From Gammaproteobacteria bacterium (lineage in GTDB: Bacteria > Pseudomonadota > Gammaproteobacteria > Steroidobacterales > GCA-2729495), in contig JADYZO010000060.1 of NCBI GenBank assembly GCA_020853135.1, positions 1 through 64,000 of the forward strand: a stretch of 64,000 nt of DNA, in the 5' to 3' direction. This document shows positions 17,107 to 25,852 of the stretch, piece by piece. The notes below the pieces were generated by a model. It made no database searches and had not been told where the DNA came from. It saw only the letters and a program-made list of their open reading frames with translations. Made by a program: the position numbers and the translations under genes. Each line of letters opens with the position of its first letter. Positions within the stretch are counted from its first letter, which is position 1.

Positions 17107-18285
17107 GTGGCCAGCAAGAGCAATGCGTCCGCGGGCTATGAGCGCATTCCCTACATCATCGTCTTCGAGGAAAAGGCGGCCTTCAAGGATACCTACGGTG
17201 GTGAGGTAGGCCGGGTCACCCTCAAGGCCCACCTGTTGCGGCCGAAGGATCGTCCCTCGGGGACGGTCATCGTGTTCATGCATCCGATCGGCGGCGGCGA
17301 GTACCTGCCGATGCCGGTGGCCCTGGCCAGGGCCGGATTCCACGTCATCTACTGCAACAGCCGCTATCCGGGCGTCGACTACGCGCTCATCATGGAAAAG
17401 GTCGCGGTCGACCTCGGCGCCTGCATCCGCGATGCACGCGAGCGCTGGGGCTACCAGAAGGTGGTGCTGGCGGGCTGGAGCGGCGGGGGCTCGCTGTCGG
17501 CCTTCTACCAGGCCGAGGCGCAGGCGCCGACCGTCAGGAGCACGCCGGCCGGCGATCCGCCGGACCTCACCGCAGCGGGTCTCGTGCCGGCCGATGGCCT
17601 CATGTTCCTCGCAGCACACGTGAGTCGCGCGCGCACCCTCACCGAGTGGATGGATGCCTCCATCCTCGATGAATCCAGACCGGAGGACCGTCACCCGGAA
17701 CTGGACCTGTACAACCCCGCCAACCCGCACCAGCCGCCCTACAGTGCGGCCTTCATAGAGCGGTATCGCGCGGCCCAGGTCGCGCGCAACCGGCGCATCA
17801 CCGCCTGGGTCCGCGGCAAGCTCGATGACCTGCGCCACCGTGGCCGCAATGCCGATGAGTTCGGCTTCGTGGTCCACGGCACCATGGCCGACCCCCGCTT
17901 CCTCGACCCGGGCATCGACCCCAACGACCGCAAGCCGCGCTGGTGCTACCTCGGGGAGCCGCAAGTGGTCAACAACGGTCCGGTCGGCCTCGCGCGCTTC
18001 TGCACGCTGCGCAGCTGGCTGTCCCAGTGGAGCCTGGAGGACTCGCATGCGGATGGCGAGCGTTGCACCGCCCGGGTCCAGGTGCCGGTGCTGGTCGTGT
18101 CGAACTCGGCCGACGACGCCTGCACGCCCAGCCATGCCCGCCGCCTCTACGAGGCCGTGGCGCACCCGCGCAAGGAACTGGCGGAAATTGCCGGCGCGAG
18201 CCATTACTATATCGGCCAGCCCCGCCAGGTCGAGGAAGCCGTGGGCGTCGTCGCACGCTGGCTGGAGACCCACCGCCTGACCTGA
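17107..18285 (+). CDS. Alpha/beta hydrolase
   Basis: 392 aa cytoplasmic protein. Oxyanion-hole motif HPIGGGEY (about 59-66), nucleophile elbow GWSGGG with Ser125, a late acidic residue in SNSADDACTP and the catalytic His in AGASHYYIG give a full triad. A 150-residue insertion between the elbow and the last strands forms a large lid. No signal peptide is visible, so it acts in the cytoplasm on an ester, lactone or thioester; the substrate is unknown. The start is GTG 17107 with GGAG upstream. It lies about 160 bp after the VOC gene and 34 bp before the MarR regulator on the same strand. Confidence 0.87.
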   Translation: MASKSNASAGYERIPYIIVFEEKAAFKDTYGGEVGRVTLKAHLLRPKDRPSGTVIVFMHPIGGGEYLPMPVALARAGFHVIYCNSRYPGVDYALIMEKVAVDLGACIRDARERWGYQKVVLAGWSGGGSLSAFYQAEAQAPTVRSTPAGDPPDLTAAGLVPADGLMFLAAHVSRARTLTEWMDASILDESRPEDRHPELDLYNPANPHQPPYSAAFIERYRAAQVARNRRITAWVRGKLDDLRHRGRNADEFGFVVHGTMADPRFLDPGIDPNDRKPRWCYLGEPQVVNNGPVGLARFCTLRSWLSQWSLEDSHADGERCTARVQVPVLVVSNSADDACTPSHARRLYEAVAHPRKELAEIAGASHYYIGQPRQVEEAVGVVARWLETHRLT

Positions 18286-18319
18286 CCAGTCGTGCCAGCC
18301 GCCCGAGGAGCCGCCCCGC

Positions 18320-18826
18320 ATGCCCGTACCCGAAAAGTTCCTGATGCGTGGCCTGCTCCACGGCTTCTACTGGTTCGACGAGGGCCTGCACAAGAGTCTG
18401 GCCGCGGGCGGCTGGCCCCAGCTGTCGCGCACGCAGTCCATGGTCATGATCAACCTCATCGATGGCATCAGGCGGCCGTCGGACCTGGCACGCGCGATCG
18501 GCGTCAGCCGTCAGGCGATCCAGCGCACCCTGATGGAGATGGAGCGTGACGGGCTGGTGCACCTCGTGCCCGACCCGGAGGATGGCCGCGCCAAGATCGT
18601 CGAGGCGAGCACGGATGGCAAGGGCATCAATGCCACCGCGCTGCGGACCATCGTGCTGATGGAGGCGGAACTCGAGCGCCGCCTGGGCAAGAAGGCCGTC
18701 AGCGAACTGCGCAAGGCCCTCTACGCCGACTGGGGCCCGGTCGTCCTGGCGGCCCGCACGGCAGGCTCCCCGGGGCCCTCGGCCAACCGCCCGCAGCGCT
18801 CACGCTGGCGCAAGAGCAATCTCTGA
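18320..18826 (+). CDS. MarR family transcriptional regulator (paralogue 1)
   Basis: 168 aa winged-helix regulator. Helix-turn-helix RPSDLARAIGVSRQAIQRTLMEMERDGLV at about 54-82 and wing PDPEDGRAKIVEASTDGK fit the MarR fold, flanked by dimerisation helices. The N-terminal FYWFDEGLHKSLAAGGWPQLSRTQSMVM is shared almost residue for residue with the second regulator at 31409, so the two are paralogues. One or both are the best candidates for binding the GTCAAT-N3-ATTGAC palindromes, whose size (about 15 bp) suits a MarR dimer. It is the last gene of the operon behind operator site b, consistent with autoregulation. Confidence 0.9.
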   Translation: MPVPEKFLMRGLLHGFYWFDEGLHKSLAAGGWPQLSRTQSMVMINLIDGIRRPSDLARAIGVSRQAIQRTLMEMERDGLVHLVPDPEDGRAKIVEASTDGKGINATALRTIVLMEAELERRLGKKAVSELRKALYADWGPVVLAARTAGSPGPSANRPQRSRWRKSNL

Positions 18827-18863
18827 GGCCCTGCGGGCCGGCACGATCCCCCGCGGACCGTGC

Positions 18864-19895
18864 TCAGTAGACGGCGAGGTCCTCGCTGATCTCCACGGGC
18901 CCGGCATAGTGCTTGTGCACATCGGCCAGGATGGCCTCCCGGTTGATGGCCTCGATGCCCGGCGAGGTGCCGATGTGCGTGATCACGACCTTCCTGACGC
19001 CAGCGGCTGCAGCCAGCCTGCCGACGTTCTCCGGCGTCAGGTGTTCCTGCACCATGTGGTCGATCAGCGGCTGCTGGTCGATTCCGGTGGCCGCCTGGCG
19101 CTTGCGCAGCGCCCCGACCACTGATTCCAGGTCGATCATCTCGCTCACCAGCAGGTCCGCACCCTTCGCGAGGTCCTCGACGGCGCGGCTCGGGCCGGTG
19201 TCGCCCGTGAACACGATCGAGCGGGCCGGGAGGTCGAAACGGTAGCTGTAGGAGCGGTCGATCCCATGCTCGGTCATGGGCAGCTTCATCGTGACGTAGT
19301 GCGAGTTCTCAACGGCGCGCACGGTGACCACCTCGTCCCGGTAGACCTCGCGTGCGGTCGTCGTCACCTCGATGTCCTTCCCGGAAAAGACGGATGCCAT
19401 GAGCGGCAGCCCGGGGATTTCCAGGCGGAACAGCGTTTCACCGGTGCGCAGCGCGCCGACGGTGTCGGTGACCAGCTGGCGGGTCCCGGGCGGGCCGTAG
19501 AAGACGACGGGCGCCTGCCGGCGGTCCGTCCAGTCCAGCGCCACGAATTCCATGATTCCGGCGGTGTGGTCGAGGTGCTGGTGGGTGATGAAGACGGCAT
19601 CCACGATGCTGGGCCGCACGCCGGCACGCACCAGCTGCCGTGCTGTTCCCGCCCCGACGTCGATCAGATAGGCCTTGCCACCGGCCTGCACCAGGTGTGC
19701 TGGCTGTGAGCGCCCGACGCGTGGAATGGGGCCACCGCCGGTACCGAGCATCACGAGCCGGTCCGTGGCGGGCCTGGGCTGGCTGGCTGCGGTGGCGGGT
19801 GGCGCGGAGGTTGCCTGTGGCGCGGCGGTGCTGGTGCCCGTCATGAATGGTGCCACCACTGCCAGGAACACCGGGGTGAGGAATCGTCTGTGCAT
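18864..19895 (-). CDS. Exported MBL-fold metallo-hydrolase (RNase Z/arylsulfatase-like group)
   Basis: 343 aa. Signal peptide MHRRFLTPVFLAVVAPFMTGTSTAA then a Pro/Ala/Thr linker, so the enzyme is periplasmic. The metal motif is ITHQHLDHTAG (His105, His107, Asp109, His110); later ligands appear as ENSHYVTM, FTGDTGPS and ITHIG. This is the longer MBL group that includes tRNase Z-like and aryl-sulfatase-like proteins; a lactone, ester or sulfate ester is a possible substrate. ATG 19895 with GGAGGG 6 nt upstream is preferred over the TTG start (19901) of the ORF track. A weak copy of the shared operator lies 50 bp upstream. Confidence 0.86.
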   Translation of the reverse strand: MHRRFLTPVFLAVVAPFMTGTSTAAPQATSAPPATAASQPRPATDRLVMLGTGGGPIPRVGRSQPAHLVQAGGKAYLIDVGAGTARQLVRAGVRPSIVDAVFITHQHLDHTAGIMEFVALDWTDRRQAPVVFYGPPGTRQLVTDTVGALRTGETLFRLEIPGLPLMASVFSGKDIEVTTTAREVYRDEVVTVRAVENSHYVTMKLPMTEHGIDRSYSYRFDLPARSIVFTGDTGPSRAVEDLAKGADLLVSEMIDLESVVGALRKRQAATGIDQQPLIDHMVQEHLTPENVGRLAAAAGVRKVVITHIGTSPGIEAINREAILADVHKHYAGPVEISEDLAVY

Positions 19896-19944
19896 GGCCA
19901 ACCCTCCGCTGTTGCCTGAAGCATCGGCTCTCAGGTCGCAGTGG

Positions 19945-19959
19945 TCAAGTTGCTTGTCG
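19945..19959. promoter_or_regulatory. Possible degenerate operator GTCAA-N5-TTGTC (site g)
   Basis: GTCAAGTTGCTTGTC, one base away from the perfect half-site pair at the standard spacing, 50 bp upstream of the exported MBL-fold gene. Reported because of its position; alone it would not be noticed. Confidence 0.4.
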
Positions 19960-20035
19960 GATCAGCGATCGGCTGCCCGGCCAGGGGCCTGTGGCGGGGC
20001 GGGTGTGGTCTGGCGCGACCCGCGCCAGGCGGGGG

Positions 20036-20082
20036 CCGGCTGGGCAGCGGCGGGAGGTCTGCTCCCGCCGCTGCCCAGCCGG
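20036..20082 (-). terminator. 21-bp perfect hairpin after the TonB receptor gene
   Basis: CCGGCTGGGCAGCGGCGGGAG (20036-20056) and its exact reverse complement (20062-20082) enclose a 5-nt loop, immediately after the stop codon of the minus-strand TonB receptor. No T-run follows on that strand, so it is either a factor-assisted terminator or a 3'-end protecting hairpin. Confidence 0.6.
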
Positions 20083-20088
20083 TGCAAC

Positions 20089-22275
20089 TCAGAAGTTGTA
20101 GGTCGCTTCCACGCCGATTTCGCGGAACCGGTCCGTGCCGATCACGTATGACATCGGATCCGTGACGACATTGACCGGGAAGGGGAACTGGAAAACGTGC
20201 GACTTGGTGTTTTCGTCCGTCAGGTTCCTGCCGAACAGCGCCACGACCCAACGGTCATTATCGATTCCCAATGCCACCCGGCCGTCGAGCCAGATCGTCG
20301 ACTTCTGCATGCTGTCCTTCACGTTCCGGTTACCGGTCATTTCCAGCCAGGTGTCATCGCGATACTGGGCCGACAGGGTTGACTTCAATGTCATCCTGTC
20401 GCCGACGGGCCGTTCGTACGTGACCGACAGGTTTCCGCTCCACTCCGGCGCCCAGCCCAGCCTGGCACCAGTGAGATCCTGGCTGCAGCTCGGGGGGTTG
20501 CCCCAGGCGCACTGGCCGCCCGGGAACTTGTCGTATTTGGCATCCAGATAGGCCATGCCTCCCTGCAGGCTCCACTGCTCGGCCACCCGCCATGAGCCAT
20601 CGAGCTCGAAGCCCCTGGATGTCGCCTTGGCGGCGTTTTTCGTCAGGAAGGCCGTTCCGGTCCACTGAGACACCTGCAGGTTCGTGAACTCGGTGTTGAA
20701 GGCCGTGGCGGCAATGAACGCACGGCCTTCCAGCAACCGCAGCTTCACGCCAGTTTCGTAGTTTTCCGATGATTCACCATTGATGATCCAGGTGTTTGCT
20801 GTCGTCGAGCGATCATTTCCCTGCCAGCCGCCGCTCTTCGAGCCTTCCGTATAGGACACATAGGCCATCAGGTCCGGGTTGGGTTGCCACTTCAGCTTCA
20901 CCCGGGGATCCAGTGTCGAGTCACTGCGCCGGCCGGAGAGCGTCAGCGTGGTCCAGGATGCCGGAGCGGTGGCTGATGCCGAGCGAACCTGCGTGGCGTT
21001 CTTATTGTCATCCGTGTAACGCAGGTCGCCGCTGAGGCTCCACTGGTCGTTGATGTTCCATGTCAGGCTGCCGAACAGGGAGTAGACATGGCTGTCCTGC
21101 CTGAAGGTTGAAGTGCCGGTGCCCACCGGTGAAACGGTTGCGGGCCTGATCCAGGCATCCGCCCGGAGTGGATCGATCTCGTTGTAGTGGAAATAGGCAC
21201 CGAAGAGGTATTCGAACGTGCCGCCCAGCACTGAGGCATAACGCAATTCCTGGGAGAACTGCTGGAAATCCTCGCGGAAATTGGTCAGGTAGGCAGCTTC
21301 CGGAACCGCCGAGGGGTTGATCCACTTGCTGTACTCGAACTGTGAATACGCAGTGATGGAGGTCAGCGTCCCTGACCCAAGGTCGAAGTTGAAGGTCAGT
21401 TCGGCGTTGGTGGCCTTGCTGTCGTCCGCATCCTTGTGCCAGACGTCACCTTCTTCCTTGTACTTGTCCTGCTTGTATCCCCTGGAGCGCAGGATCCGCT
21501 GGAAATTGCTTCCTTCGCTGTCGAAGTTTGCATATTCGAGTTTGAACAGTGCAGATATGTTGTCTACTGGCTGCCAGGCCAGGGAACCGCGGATGAGGAG
21601 GTTGTTGGATTCGGGTTCGTCCTTCCCGGTCACGGTGTTCTTGAGGTAGCCGCCGATATCCTGGTAGTTGACCGCAATCCGTCCCTGCAGATTGTCGGTC
21701 AGCGGGCCCGACACCACGCCGCCAACCTCCCATGACTCGTATTCGAATTCATAGCTGGCCTTGACATTGCCGACGAATTCCTTTGTTGGCTTGGCGGTGA
21801 TGACACTCACCGCGCCGGCACTGGTATTGATGCCAAAGGTCGCTCCCTGCGGGCCGCGCAGGACCTCCACGCGCTCGACGTCGAGGAACGGGGCCATGAA
21901 CTGCCGGCTCCGGCCGGCATAGACGCCGTCGACGAACAGTGCCACCGATTGCTCGACCGCGAGGTTGCCCGCCGTGGAGCCGATACCACGAATGAACACG
22001 GCATTGTTGCCAGGAGTCGAGTTGATGTACAGGCTGGGAACCAGACGATCGAGCTCATCCAGAGCCGTAATTTTGTAGTCGCTGATCAGGTCACCGCCAA
22101 CGACGGCTACTGATACCGGAACGTCGATGAGACGCTCCTCGCGTTTCTGTGCCGTGACGACGATTTCCGGCAGCGCCAGGCTGCTGGTCTGCTGGGCAAT
22201 CGCCGGTGAACCAGAGGCAATGGCCATCGCGAGTGCCGATCCGGCTGCGATGTGCTGGATCCCGAGTTGCGACAT
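20089..22275 (-). CDS. TonB-dependent outer-membrane receptor 1
   Basis: 728 aa. Signal peptide up to about SGSPAIAQQ, TonB-box-like EIVVTAQKRE at 37-46, plug domain with VFIRGIGST, VEVLRGPQGATFG and SAGAVSVITAKPT, then a 22-strand-type barrel ending in the outer-membrane C-terminal Phe (GVEATYNF). Late family motifs LMAYVSYTEGSKSGGW and SSENYETGVKLRLLEGR are present. No iron- or cobalamin-specific feature is seen; together with the island it probably imports the organic substrate. The start is ATG 22275 with GGGGAGG upstream; the ORF track begins 31 codons too early. Base composition is visibly less GC-rich than the flanking genes. The shared operator (site c) lies 132 bp upstream. Confidence 0.93.
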   Translation of the reverse strand: MSQLGIQHIAAGSALAMAIASGSPAIAQQTSSLALPEIVVTAQKREERLIDVPVSVAVVGGDLISDYKITALDELDRLVPSLYINSTPGNNAVFIRGIGSTAGNLAVEQSVALFVDGVYAGRSRQFMAPFLDVERVEVLRGPQGATFGINTSAGAVSVITAKPTKEFVGNVKASYEFEYESWEVGGVVSGPLTDNLQGRIAVNYQDIGGYLKNTVTGKDEPESNNLLIRGSLAWQPVDNISALFKLEYANFDSEGSNFQRILRSRGYKQDKYKEEGDVWHKDADDSKATNAELTFNFDLGSGTLTSITAYSQFEYSKWINPSAVPEAAYLTNFREDFQQFSQELRYASVLGGTFEYLFGAYFHYNEIDPLRADAWIRPATVSPVGTGTSTFRQDSHVYSLFGSLTWNINDQWSLSGDLRYTDDNKNATQVRSASATAPASWTTLTLSGRRSDSTLDPRVKLKWQPNPDLMAYVSYTEGSKSGGWQGNDRSTTANTWIINGESSENYETGVKLRLLEGRAFIAATAFNTEFTNLQVSQWTGTAFLTKNAAKATSRGFELDGSWRVAEQWSLQGGMAYLDAKYDKFPGGQCAWGNPPSCSQDLTGARLGWAPEWSGNLSVTYERPVGDRMTLKSTLSAQYRDDTWLEMTGNRNVKDSMQKSTIWLDGRVALGIDNDRWVVALFGRNLTDENTKSHVFQFPFPVNVVTDPMSYVIGTDRFREIGVEATYNF

Positions 22276-22406
22276 GGAACCTCCCCTCGATATATGCAGG
22301 ACTGTGAAGTGGCATTGACCTGTCGATGGCGGACCCGCGCCGTCAGTTTGTCTGCGTGGTGACCGCAAATCCCCTTCTGGCCAACCTACTTGAGCGGCGG
22401 TAAGCT

Positions 22407-22421
22407 GTCAATTGAATTGAC
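22407..22421. promoter_or_regulatory. Palindromic operator GTCAATT-G-AATTGAC (site c), divergent promoter region
   Basis: Perfect 7+1+7 palindrome in the 236-bp gap between TonB receptor 1 (start 22275, minus) and the quinone-oxidoreductase gene (start 22512, plus). The rest of the gap contains nothing else I can interpret. Confidence 0.8.
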
Positions 22422-22511
22422 GCCGTCTTCATTTTTCCCCGGGTGTTATCCCGGAGAATGGGGCCGTGACCCCTGACCAGCGGTTGTGACTTCACGGGCA
22501 GGAGCACATTC

Positions 22512-23528
22512 ATGCAGACCATGCGCGCAGTCCTCTGCCAGCGCCACGGGCCGCCCCAGTCACTGGAACTGGGTACGGCAGCGGTGCCGCAGCCCGGGCC
22601 GGGGCAGGTGCGCATCCGCGTCGCCGCCTGCGGCATCAATTTCCCGGACCTGCTCCTGGTCGCCGGCACGTATCAGGACAAGCCGCCGCTGCCGTTCATC
22701 CCGGGCGGCGAGGTGGCGGGCGTCATCGAGCAGGCCGGGCCCGGCACGGGGTTGCTGCGCGCAGGCCAGCAGGTCATGGCCGCGACGCTCCTCGGCGGCC
22801 TTGCCGAATACGTGGTGGTGGCAGCCAGGGATGTCGAGGTCCTGCCACCGTGCCTGAGCCCCGAGGAGGGCGCGGCATTTCCCGGGGTCTACGGCACGGC
22901 CTATCACGCCCTGGTGCAGCGCGCGCAGCTGCGCGCCGGCGAGACCCTGCTGGTGCTGGGCGCTGCGGGTGGCACCGGGATCGCGGCCGTGCAGCTCGGT
23001 CGGGCGCTGGGCGCGCGGGTGCTGGCAGCGGCCGGCAGCGACGCCAAGCTGGCTTTCCTCGAGGCGCAGGGAGCCGATGCCGTCATCAATTACCGGACCA
23101 CCGCGCTGCGCGATGCGCTGCGCGGGCTCACCGGGGGCCGTGGTGCCGATGTCGTCTTCGATCCGGTCGGCGGGGAACTCTTCGACCAGGCCACCCGCTG
23201 CCTCAACTGGAACGGGCGTCTGCTGGTGGTGGGTTTCGCCAGCGGGACGATCGGCCGCTTGCCCGCCAACCTCGCGCTCCTCAAGGGTTACGCGCTGGTT
23301 GGCGTGTACTACGGGCGGTTTCGCGAGGAGCAGCCGGCCGAGGCGGCAGCCAACGCGCAGGCATTGCGTGCACTGGTGGATGCCGGGAAGATCAGGCCGC
23401 CGATCCATCGCGTATTCCCGCTGGAGGAGGCGGCCGCGGCGCTCGCCTGCCTGCAGGACCGCACCGTGATGGGCAAGGTCGTGGTCACGATCGGCGGCCG
23501 GCAGGGCGCCTTCCATTCCGCAGCCTGA
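22512..23528 (+). CDS. NADPH:quinone oxidoreductase family protein (zinc-independent MDR)
   Basis: 338 aa medium-chain reductase. GroES-like N-terminal half with ACGINFPDLLLVAGTYQDKPPLPFIPGGEVAG, lacking the catalytic zinc cysteines; Rossmann motif LVLGAAGGTGIAAVQL at about 152-167; VVFDPVGGELFDQATRCLNWNGRLLVVGFASG identifies the quinone-oxidoreductase/enoyl-reductase group. It could reduce a conjugated double bond or a quinone. ATG 22512 is used; ATG 22521 is also possible. First gene of a two-gene unit with the O-methyltransferase, 91 bp downstream of operator site c. Confidence 0.88.
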   Translation: MQTMRAVLCQRHGPPQSLELGTAAVPQPGPGQVRIRVAACGINFPDLLLVAGTYQDKPPLPFIPGGEVAGVIEQAGPGTGLLRAGQQVMAATLLGGLAEYVVVAARDVEVLPPCLSPEEGAAFPGVYGTAYHALVQRAQLRAGETLLVLGAAGGTGIAAVQLGRALGARVLAAAGSDAKLAFLEAQGADAVINYRTTALRDALRGLTGGRGADVVFDPVGGELFDQATRCLNWNGRLLVVGFASGTIGRLPANLALLKGYALVGVYYGRFREEQPAEAAANAQALRALVDAGKIRPPIHRVFPLEEAAAALACLQDRTVMGKVVVTIGGRQGAFHSAA

Positions 23529-23539
23529 GGTCTTGTGCC

Positions 23540-24271
23540 ATGACTTCGACGATCAGGAAACGCCCCGGCTCGATGCCCCGCATCGCCTGGTTCCTCGGCC
23601 GGGAGTACGTCACGCGCCTGTATGACAGGTACATCCGCCGCCAGAGCCGCGAGCATGCGGTGCTCGAGTACGTGGTGCGCCACGCCACCCGGGGCTCGCC
23701 CGGTTCGGTCCTGCAGACCATGGACACGTTTGCCAGGGAGCGGCGCTGGTTGCAGAACGTCGGCCCGAGCAAGGGCGCCGTCCTGCTGCAGGCGCTGCGC
23801 GATGCGCAGGCGAGGCGCGTGCTCGAGATCGGCAGCTACTGCGGCTATTCGGCGACGCTCATCGGCAATTACCTCGCGGCGCATGGTGGGCAGCTGACGG
23901 CGATCGAGCTCAGCCGGCGCAATGCCGAGGTGGCCCGCCAGGTCGTCGCACACGCCGGGCTGGCTTCGACGGTGACGTTCCGCCGGGGCACGCTGGAGAC
24001 CGAGATCGGCGCGCTGGCCGGCCCGTTCGACCTGGTCTTCCTCGACCACTGGAAGGACGTCTATCTCCCCGACCTGCGCCGGCTGGAGGATGCCGGGCTG
24101 CTGCGTCCGGGCACCATCGTCGTGGCGGACAACGTGGGGTTCTTCGACGTCACCGACTATCTCGAACACGTGCGCAACTGCGGCCGCTACCGCAGCCGCT
24201 TCGAACGCGCCAGCGTCGAGTACCAGGACGCGCTGGAAGACGGCGTGGAAGTCTCGGTGTTCACCGGCTGA
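23540..24271 (+). CDS. Catechol-O-methyltransferase-like class I SAM methyltransferase
   Basis: 243 aa. SAM motif I VLEIGSYCGYSATLIG (about 95-110), LTAIELSRRNAEVARQV, and the metal/catalytic segment FDLVFLDHWKDVYLPDLRRLE followed by TIVVADNV match COMT-type, Mg-dependent O-methyltransferases. The strong COMT resemblance suggests a vicinal diol or catechol-like acceptor. It starts at ATG 23540, 11 bp after the oxidoreductase stop; the track extends the frame upstream as a shadow. Why an O-methyltransferase should sit in a CoA-based catabolic cluster is not clear: it could detoxify an aromatic by-product. Confidence 0.88.
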   Translation: MTSTIRKRPGSMPRIAWFLGREYVTRLYDRYIRRQSREHAVLEYVVRHATRGSPGSVLQTMDTFARERRWLQNVGPSKGAVLLQALRDAQARRVLEIGSYCGYSATLIGNYLAAHGGQLTAIELSRRNAEVARQVVAHAGLASTVTFRRGTLETEIGALAGPFDLVFLDHWKDVYLPDLRRLEDAGLLRPGTIVVADNVGFFDVTDYLEHVRNCGRYRSRFERASVEYQDALEDGVEVSVFTG

Positions 24272-24283
24272 CCGGCGCCGCGC

Positions 24284-25852
24284 CTACACCTGGCGCGGCC
24301 GCGTTTCCCAGAACGGCGCGCGCAGCTCGCGCTTGAGGATCTTGTTGGCGCCGCTCAGCGGGAAGGGCGCGGTGCGGAAGTCGATGCTGCGCACGCATTT
24401 GTACCCGGCCAAGTGCCCGCGGCAGTGGGCGATCAGCTCCTCGGTGCTGGCGGTACACCCTTCGCGCAGCCGGACCACGGCATGTACGCGCTCGCCCCAG
24501 CGCTCGTCGGGCACGCCAAACACCGCGCACTCGGCCACCGCCGGGTGCGCGCCGAGCACGTTCTCGACTTCCTGCGAGTACACGTTCTCGCCCCCGGTGA
24601 TGATCATGTCCTTGACCCGGTCGACGATGTAGAGGAAGCCATCCGCATCGAGGTGGCCTGCATCGCCGGTGTGCAGCCAGCCATTGCGGTTCACGCGGGC
24701 GGTTTCCTCCGGCTGGTTCCAGTAGCCGGGCGACACGGTCAGCCCGCGCACGCAGATCTCGCCAACCTGGCCTGCGGGCACGGGCCTGTCGTCGGCGTCG
24801 AGGATGACGACCTCGGTGCCGACGATCGGCTGGCCTGCGGACCGGAGCCGGCCTTCCCCATGCGCGCCCGGCAGGTGGTGTTCGGGCTTCAGCACCGAGA
24901 TGTTCGGCCCGCCCTCGGTCTGGCCGTAGACCTGGTAGAGCCTGACCTGCGGCATTGCCTCGAGCGTCCGCCGCAGCAGGGATTCCGGGATGGGTGATCC
25001 CCCGTAGGAGATGCGCCGCAGGCTGGAGAGATCGAAGCCGGCGATGTCCGGGTGCGCGAGGATCGCCGTCATCATCGTGGGCACCAGCGCCATCTTGGTG
25101 ACTCGCTCGCCGGCGATCGTCTGCAGGACCGCCTGCGCATCGAAGCGGGGCATCAGGCAGACCCCGGCGGCGAGCACCGTCGCCGCGACTGAATTGAGGC
25201 CGCCGACGAGATGGAACATCGGTGCCACGATGAGGAGCAGGTCATCGCGGGCAACGCCGATCTCGAACGCCCACTGCAGCGTGTTGGTGATGATCCCCGC
25301 GTGCGTCAGCATGACGCCCCTGGGGCGCCCGGTGGTACCGCCGGTGTAATACAGCGCGAACAGATCATCGCCGCCGCGCCCCGCGTCGACGGCCGGGGTG
25401 GCGTCCGCCAGCAGGGCCTCGAACGGGCCAGGTCCCTGCGCGCAGCCGCTGCTGTCGGCATGCACGAGCCGCTCGATGGCAGGCGCCAGGGCGTGCAGCC
25501 TGGCGGCGGTGGCCGTGAAGCCCTCGTCCACGACCAGGAAGCGGCTCCCGGAATCATCCAGGCAATGGGCCAGCTCCTCCAGGCTGAGGCGGGTGTTGAG
25601 CGGAACCGCGATACCGCCGGCCCACGGGATGGCGAACAGCAGCTGGAAGTAGATGTCGCTGTTGCCGGCGAGGATCGCCACGCGGTCGCCTGGCGCGAGC
25701 CCGGTCTCGCGCAACAGCGCCGCGATCCGCTGCACCCGGTCCAGCGTGAGTGCCCAGCTGGTCTGGCGCCCCTGGCAGCGGCTGGCGATCCCCCGGGGAT
25801 TGACCGTTGCCGCGCGGCGCAACGCCTGGGCCAGCGAGCAGTGGGTGGTCAA
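24284..25852 (-). CDS. AMP-dependent acyl-CoA synthetase/ligase 1
   Basis: 522 aa ANL-superfamily enzyme that activates a carboxylic acid to its CoA thioester. P-loop-like YYTGGTTGRPRGVMLTH at about 171-187, A4/A5 motifs YGGSPIPESLL and YQVYGQTEGG, hinge GWLHTGDAGHLDADGFLYIVDRVKDMIITGGENVYSQEVEN, and C-terminal lysine in SGANKILKRELR. Similar in build to the second ligase at 31988, but clearly a separate gene. The start is TTG 25852, overlapping the stop of the upstream MBL gene as TTGA, so the two are translationally coupled. By position it belongs to the minus unit driven from the operator d region. Confidence 0.92.
   Translation of the reverse strand: MTTHCSLAQALRRAATVNPRGIASRCQGRQTSWALTLDRVQRIAALLRETGLAPGDRVAILAGNSDIYFQLLFAIPWAGGIAVPLNTRLSLEELAHCLDDSGSRFLVVDEGFTATAARLHALAPAIERLVHADSSGCAQGPGPFEALLADATPAVDAGRGGDDLFALYYTGGTTGRPRGVMLTHAGIITNTLQWAFEIGVARDDLLLIVAPMFHLVGGLNSVAATVLAAGVCLMPRFDAQAVLQTIAGERVTKMALVPTMMTAILAHPDIAGFDLSSLRRISYGGSPIPESLLRRTLEAMPQVRLYQVYGQTEGGPNISVLKPEHHLPGAHGEGRLRSAGQPIVGTEVVILDADDRPVPAGQVGEICVRGLTVSPGYWNQPEETARVNRNGWLHTGDAGHLDADGFLYIVDRVKDMIITGGENVYSQEVENVLGAHPAVAECAVFGVPDERWGERVHAVVRLREGCTASTEELIAHCRGHLAGYKCVRSIDFRTAPFPLSGANKILKRELRAPFWETRPRQV

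Noticed and set aside
14820-17123. 767-aa minus-strand ORF
   Set aside because: Shadow antisense to the ACAD11-like and VOC genes; covers operator site b.
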